NCBI GenBank assembly: GCA_900321855.1
Contig: ONXS01000030.1
Span: forward strand, 1-34,397
DNA: 34,397 nucleotides
From: an uncultured Eubacteriales bacterium
GTDB taxonomy: Bacteria; Bacillota; Clostridia; Lachnospirales; Lachnospiraceae
Direction: 5' to 3'
Part shown: piece by piece, positions 32,675 to 34,397 of the stretch
Layout: every line of letters begins with the position of its first letter
Position numbering within the stretch: the stretch's first letter is position 1
Notes under the pieces: generated by a model
What the model saw: only the letters and a program-made list of their open reading frames with translations
Database searches by the model: none
Told to the model about the DNA's origin: nothing
Program-made: the position numbers and the translations under genes

Positions 32675-34203
32675 GCCTTATGTCCTCCAATCTGACCATT
32701 TCGTTCTCTTGCCGTTCCTCCCTCTAAGAGATTCATTCCTTTTAGCATGGCATTTTTTCCAAATTTTTTCTTGACTCCTATCATTGCCTCCTGAATTTTG
32801 CGCTCTTTTTCAAGACGTTTCTCCCTCTCTTGTTTTTCCTTTTCCATTGCCTCATAATCCGTAAATAAGTCCATCTGTCCAAATCCATTTTCAGAATCTT
32901 CATCTGCCTGATGCTCATCTACGACATTTGCTGCAACCACATACATTCTGCGCACCAGAAGATTTTTATCCACAATGCGGTCATACAGTTCTAGCACCGC
33001 CTTCACCACCTCTATCGTTGATGAGGTATAATGTTCCAGATTTATTGTGCCGTGAGCATGTTTTGGAACCCTTCTGCCATAGCGGTCTGTTGTAACTTCT
33101 CCTTTGTAAGAAGATGCTCTTGATACATCCATCAGGTTTTCAATATCGTATCCCACAGTCAAAACCATCTGATTCGTCTTGATGCGTTTATCCACCAAAT
33201 CAAGTGCCAGAGAGTCTGCCATCTCCTGCACCACCAGCCTCGCTTTGTCTGCCGCATATGGACACTTCAATACCTGTCCTGCACTGATACTGTTTTTCTC
33301 TGGCCGATACGCTTTGATGTCCGCAATTGTGACCGGCTCATATCCCCACGCATGGTCAATGAGCAATTCTGCGTTCACACCAAACAGCTTATACAGCAAA
33401 TCTTCATTGTAAAACTCATTCTCTTTCCCAAGTGAGCACCTCGCCACATCTCCCATCGTATACATTCCATTCTGAGCAAGTTTTTTTGCATATCCTCTTC
33501 CAACCCGCCAGAAATCGGTAATCGGCGTATGATTCCACAACTTTTCCCGATAGGATTTTTCATCCAGTTCGGCGATACGAACACCGTTTTTATCTGGAAT
33601 AATGTGTTTTGCTCCAATATCCATTGCAATTTTACACAGATAGAGATTCGTTCCTATACCGGCAGTTGCCGTAATCCCCGTTGTCTCAAGAACCTCTCTC
33701 ATCATTTTCATTGCAAGTTCCTTCGCCGTCATTTTGTAGATTTTTAAATAGTGGGTGACATCCATAAATACCTCGTCAATCGAATAGATATGAATGTCTT
33801 CAGGTGCAATATATTTGAGGTAGATGTCGTAAATCTTTGTGCTGTATTCCATATAAAAAGCCATTCTGGGAGGTGCCTTGATAAAATCCAGTTCTAACTC
33901 CGGATGCTCTTCGAGTTCGTGATTATAAATAGATTTCCCCTGAAATTCCCGATTGTGGTTTCTCGCCTTTCTGAGCTTATTGACCTCTCGCACTTTTGCC
34001 TCAACCTCAAACAGTCTGGCTCTTCCCGAAATCCCAAACGACTTGAGTGACGGAGAGACAGCCAGACAAATGGTCTTGCTTGTTCTGCTCGCATCCGCCA
34101 CTACAAGATTGGCTGTCAACGGATTCAGTCCTCTCTCATGACATTCTACCGATGCATAAAATGACTTTAAATCAATCGCTATATAAATACGCTCTTCTGA
34201 CAT
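32671..34203 (-). CDS. Y-family DNA polymerase (UmuC/UvrX-like)
   Basis: A translesion polymerase of 510 residues. The catalytic acids are seen in IYIAIDLKSFYASVE (Asp11) and HIYSIDEVFMDV (Asp143, Glu144). Thumb and little-finger regions follow to about 420. The C-terminal tail has a clear beta-clamp binding motif, QMDLF (443-447), and then a charged helical end (EKEKQEREKRLEKERK). Family members copy past DNA lesions with low fidelity and are often SOS-induced. No GAAC...GTTC-type LexA box is seen in the 53 bases upstream, so control may come from further upstream. The ATG at 34203 follows GGAGGTGAGG. The YolD-like partner overlaps its stop. Confidence 0.94.
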   Translation of the reverse strand: MSEERIYIAIDLKSFYASVECHERGLNPLTANLVVADASRTSKTICLAVSPSLKSFGISGRARLFEVEAKVREVNKLRKARNHNREFQGKSIYNHELEEHPELELDFIKAPPRMAFYMEYSTKIYDIYLKYIAPEDIHIYSIDEVFMDVTHYLKIYKMTAKELAMKMMREVLETTGITATAGIGTNLYLCKIAMDIGAKHIIPDKNGVRIAELDEKSYREKLWNHTPITDFWRVGRGYAKKLAQNGMYTMGDVARCSLGKENEFYNEDLLYKLFGVNAELLIDHAWGYEPVTIADIKAYRPEKNSISAGQVLKCPYAADKARLVVQEMADSLALDLVDKRIKTNQMVLTVGYDIENLMDVSRASSYKGEVTTDRYGRRVPKHAHGTINLEHYTSSTIEVVKAVLELYDRIVDKNLLVRRMYVVAANVVDEHQADEDSENGFGQMDLFTDYEAMEKEKQEREKRLEKERKIQEAMIGVKKKFGKNAMLKGMNLLEGGTARERNGQIGGHKA

Positions 34204-34256
34204 GTCCTCACCTCCATTTAAAATTTTTTCTTTTCTTAGCCATCAAAAATGGTTTG

Positions 34257-34397
34257 TTATATCAAAAGCTGCAAAAAGAGTCTTGCAAGTCCAAGAAAGA
34301 TAAAAAATCCCAGTACATCTGTTGCCGTTGTGTCAAAAATTGAGGACGACACGGCAGGGTCTGCATGAAATTTATCCAGCACATAGGGAACAAGAAA
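34257..34397 (-). CDS. MgtE-like magnesium transporter, C-terminal fragment at the window edge
   Basis: The last 46 codons of a gene that enters from beyond the window. The sequence HADPAVSSSIFDTTATDVLGFFIFLGLARL matches the end of MgtE, where the conserved DPA..SS.F.TT.TD..G motif precedes the last membrane helix and contributes to the Mg2+ pore. The stop is at 34257. The 53 bases to the polymerase start hold only a weak CCAT/ATGG hairpin and the polymerase ribosome site. Confidence 0.85.
   Translation of the reverse strand, partial: FLVPYVLDKFHADPAVSSSIFDTTATDVLGFFIFLGLARLFLQLLI

Noticed and set aside
34204..34256. LexA box upstream of the Y-family polymerase
   Set aside because: No GAAC-N4-GTTC or close variant occurs in this interval.

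Overview
The window looks like chromosomal DNA of a low-GC anaerobic Clostridia member, most likely Lachnospiraceae (Lachnospira/Eubacterium/Butyrivibrio type). The reasons are the AT-rich codon use, strong AGGAGG-type ribosome sites, the cdaA-cdaR-glmM block, tandem NSS transporters, a 2-hydroxyacyl-CoA dehydratase set and a YolD/Y-family polymerase pair. This is inferred from gene content; no rRNA or tRNA is present to confirm it. Every gene I can support lies on the minus strand, so the window reads from high to low coordinates. I saw no phage, IS, CRISPR or tRNA genes.

Reading in the direction of transcription. (1) 34397-31246: the 3' end of an mgtE-like Mg2+ transporter, a Y-family DNA polymerase with its YolD-like partner, and a DUF362 protein, closed by a hairpin terminator near 31200. 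(2) 31157-21478: a YgiQ-type radical SAM protein, a CooC/AcsF-type metal-insertion ATPase, two subunits of a 2-hydroxyacyl-CoA dehydratase-like enzyme, an unusual 122-bp palindromic element, the ATP-driven activase, a one-helix membrane protein, a stand-alone acetyl-CoA-synthase-like domain protein, an sce7726-like putative nuclease and an AI-2E-family membrane protein. (3) 21373-18346: two NSS sodium-symporter genes. (4) 18154-12892: the c-di-AMP/cell-wall operon. It holds two unknown membrane proteins, cdaA, cdaR, an HPr-like gene and glmM, followed by a broken family-2 glycosyltransferase. (5) 12010-1: a surface polysaccharide operon behind a near-consensus promoter. It holds a methyltransferase with a C-terminal coiled coil, Wzt- and Wzm-type ABC exporter subunits, a two-domain glycosyltransferase, a polyprenyl-phosphate-type glycosyltransferase, a Wzx-like flippase, another glycosyltransferase, and a YfhO-family membrane protein that runs off the window.

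The polysaccharide genes suggest ABC-dependent export: the methyltransferase could cap the chain and the Wzt C-terminal domain could read the cap. The c-di-AMP operon links second-messenger synthesis, a PTS-like signalling protein and the amino-sugar precursor enzyme GlmM. 

The most unusual region is 23381-29122. A CooC-type ATPase with its Cys-x-Cys metal motif sits with an activase-driven dehydratase-like enzyme and a small protein resembling the middle of acetyl-CoA synthase. No CO dehydrogenase, full acetyl-CoA synthase or CoA-transferase gene is visible. This could be an undescribed metalloenzyme system, and I treat it as the main candidate for follow-up.
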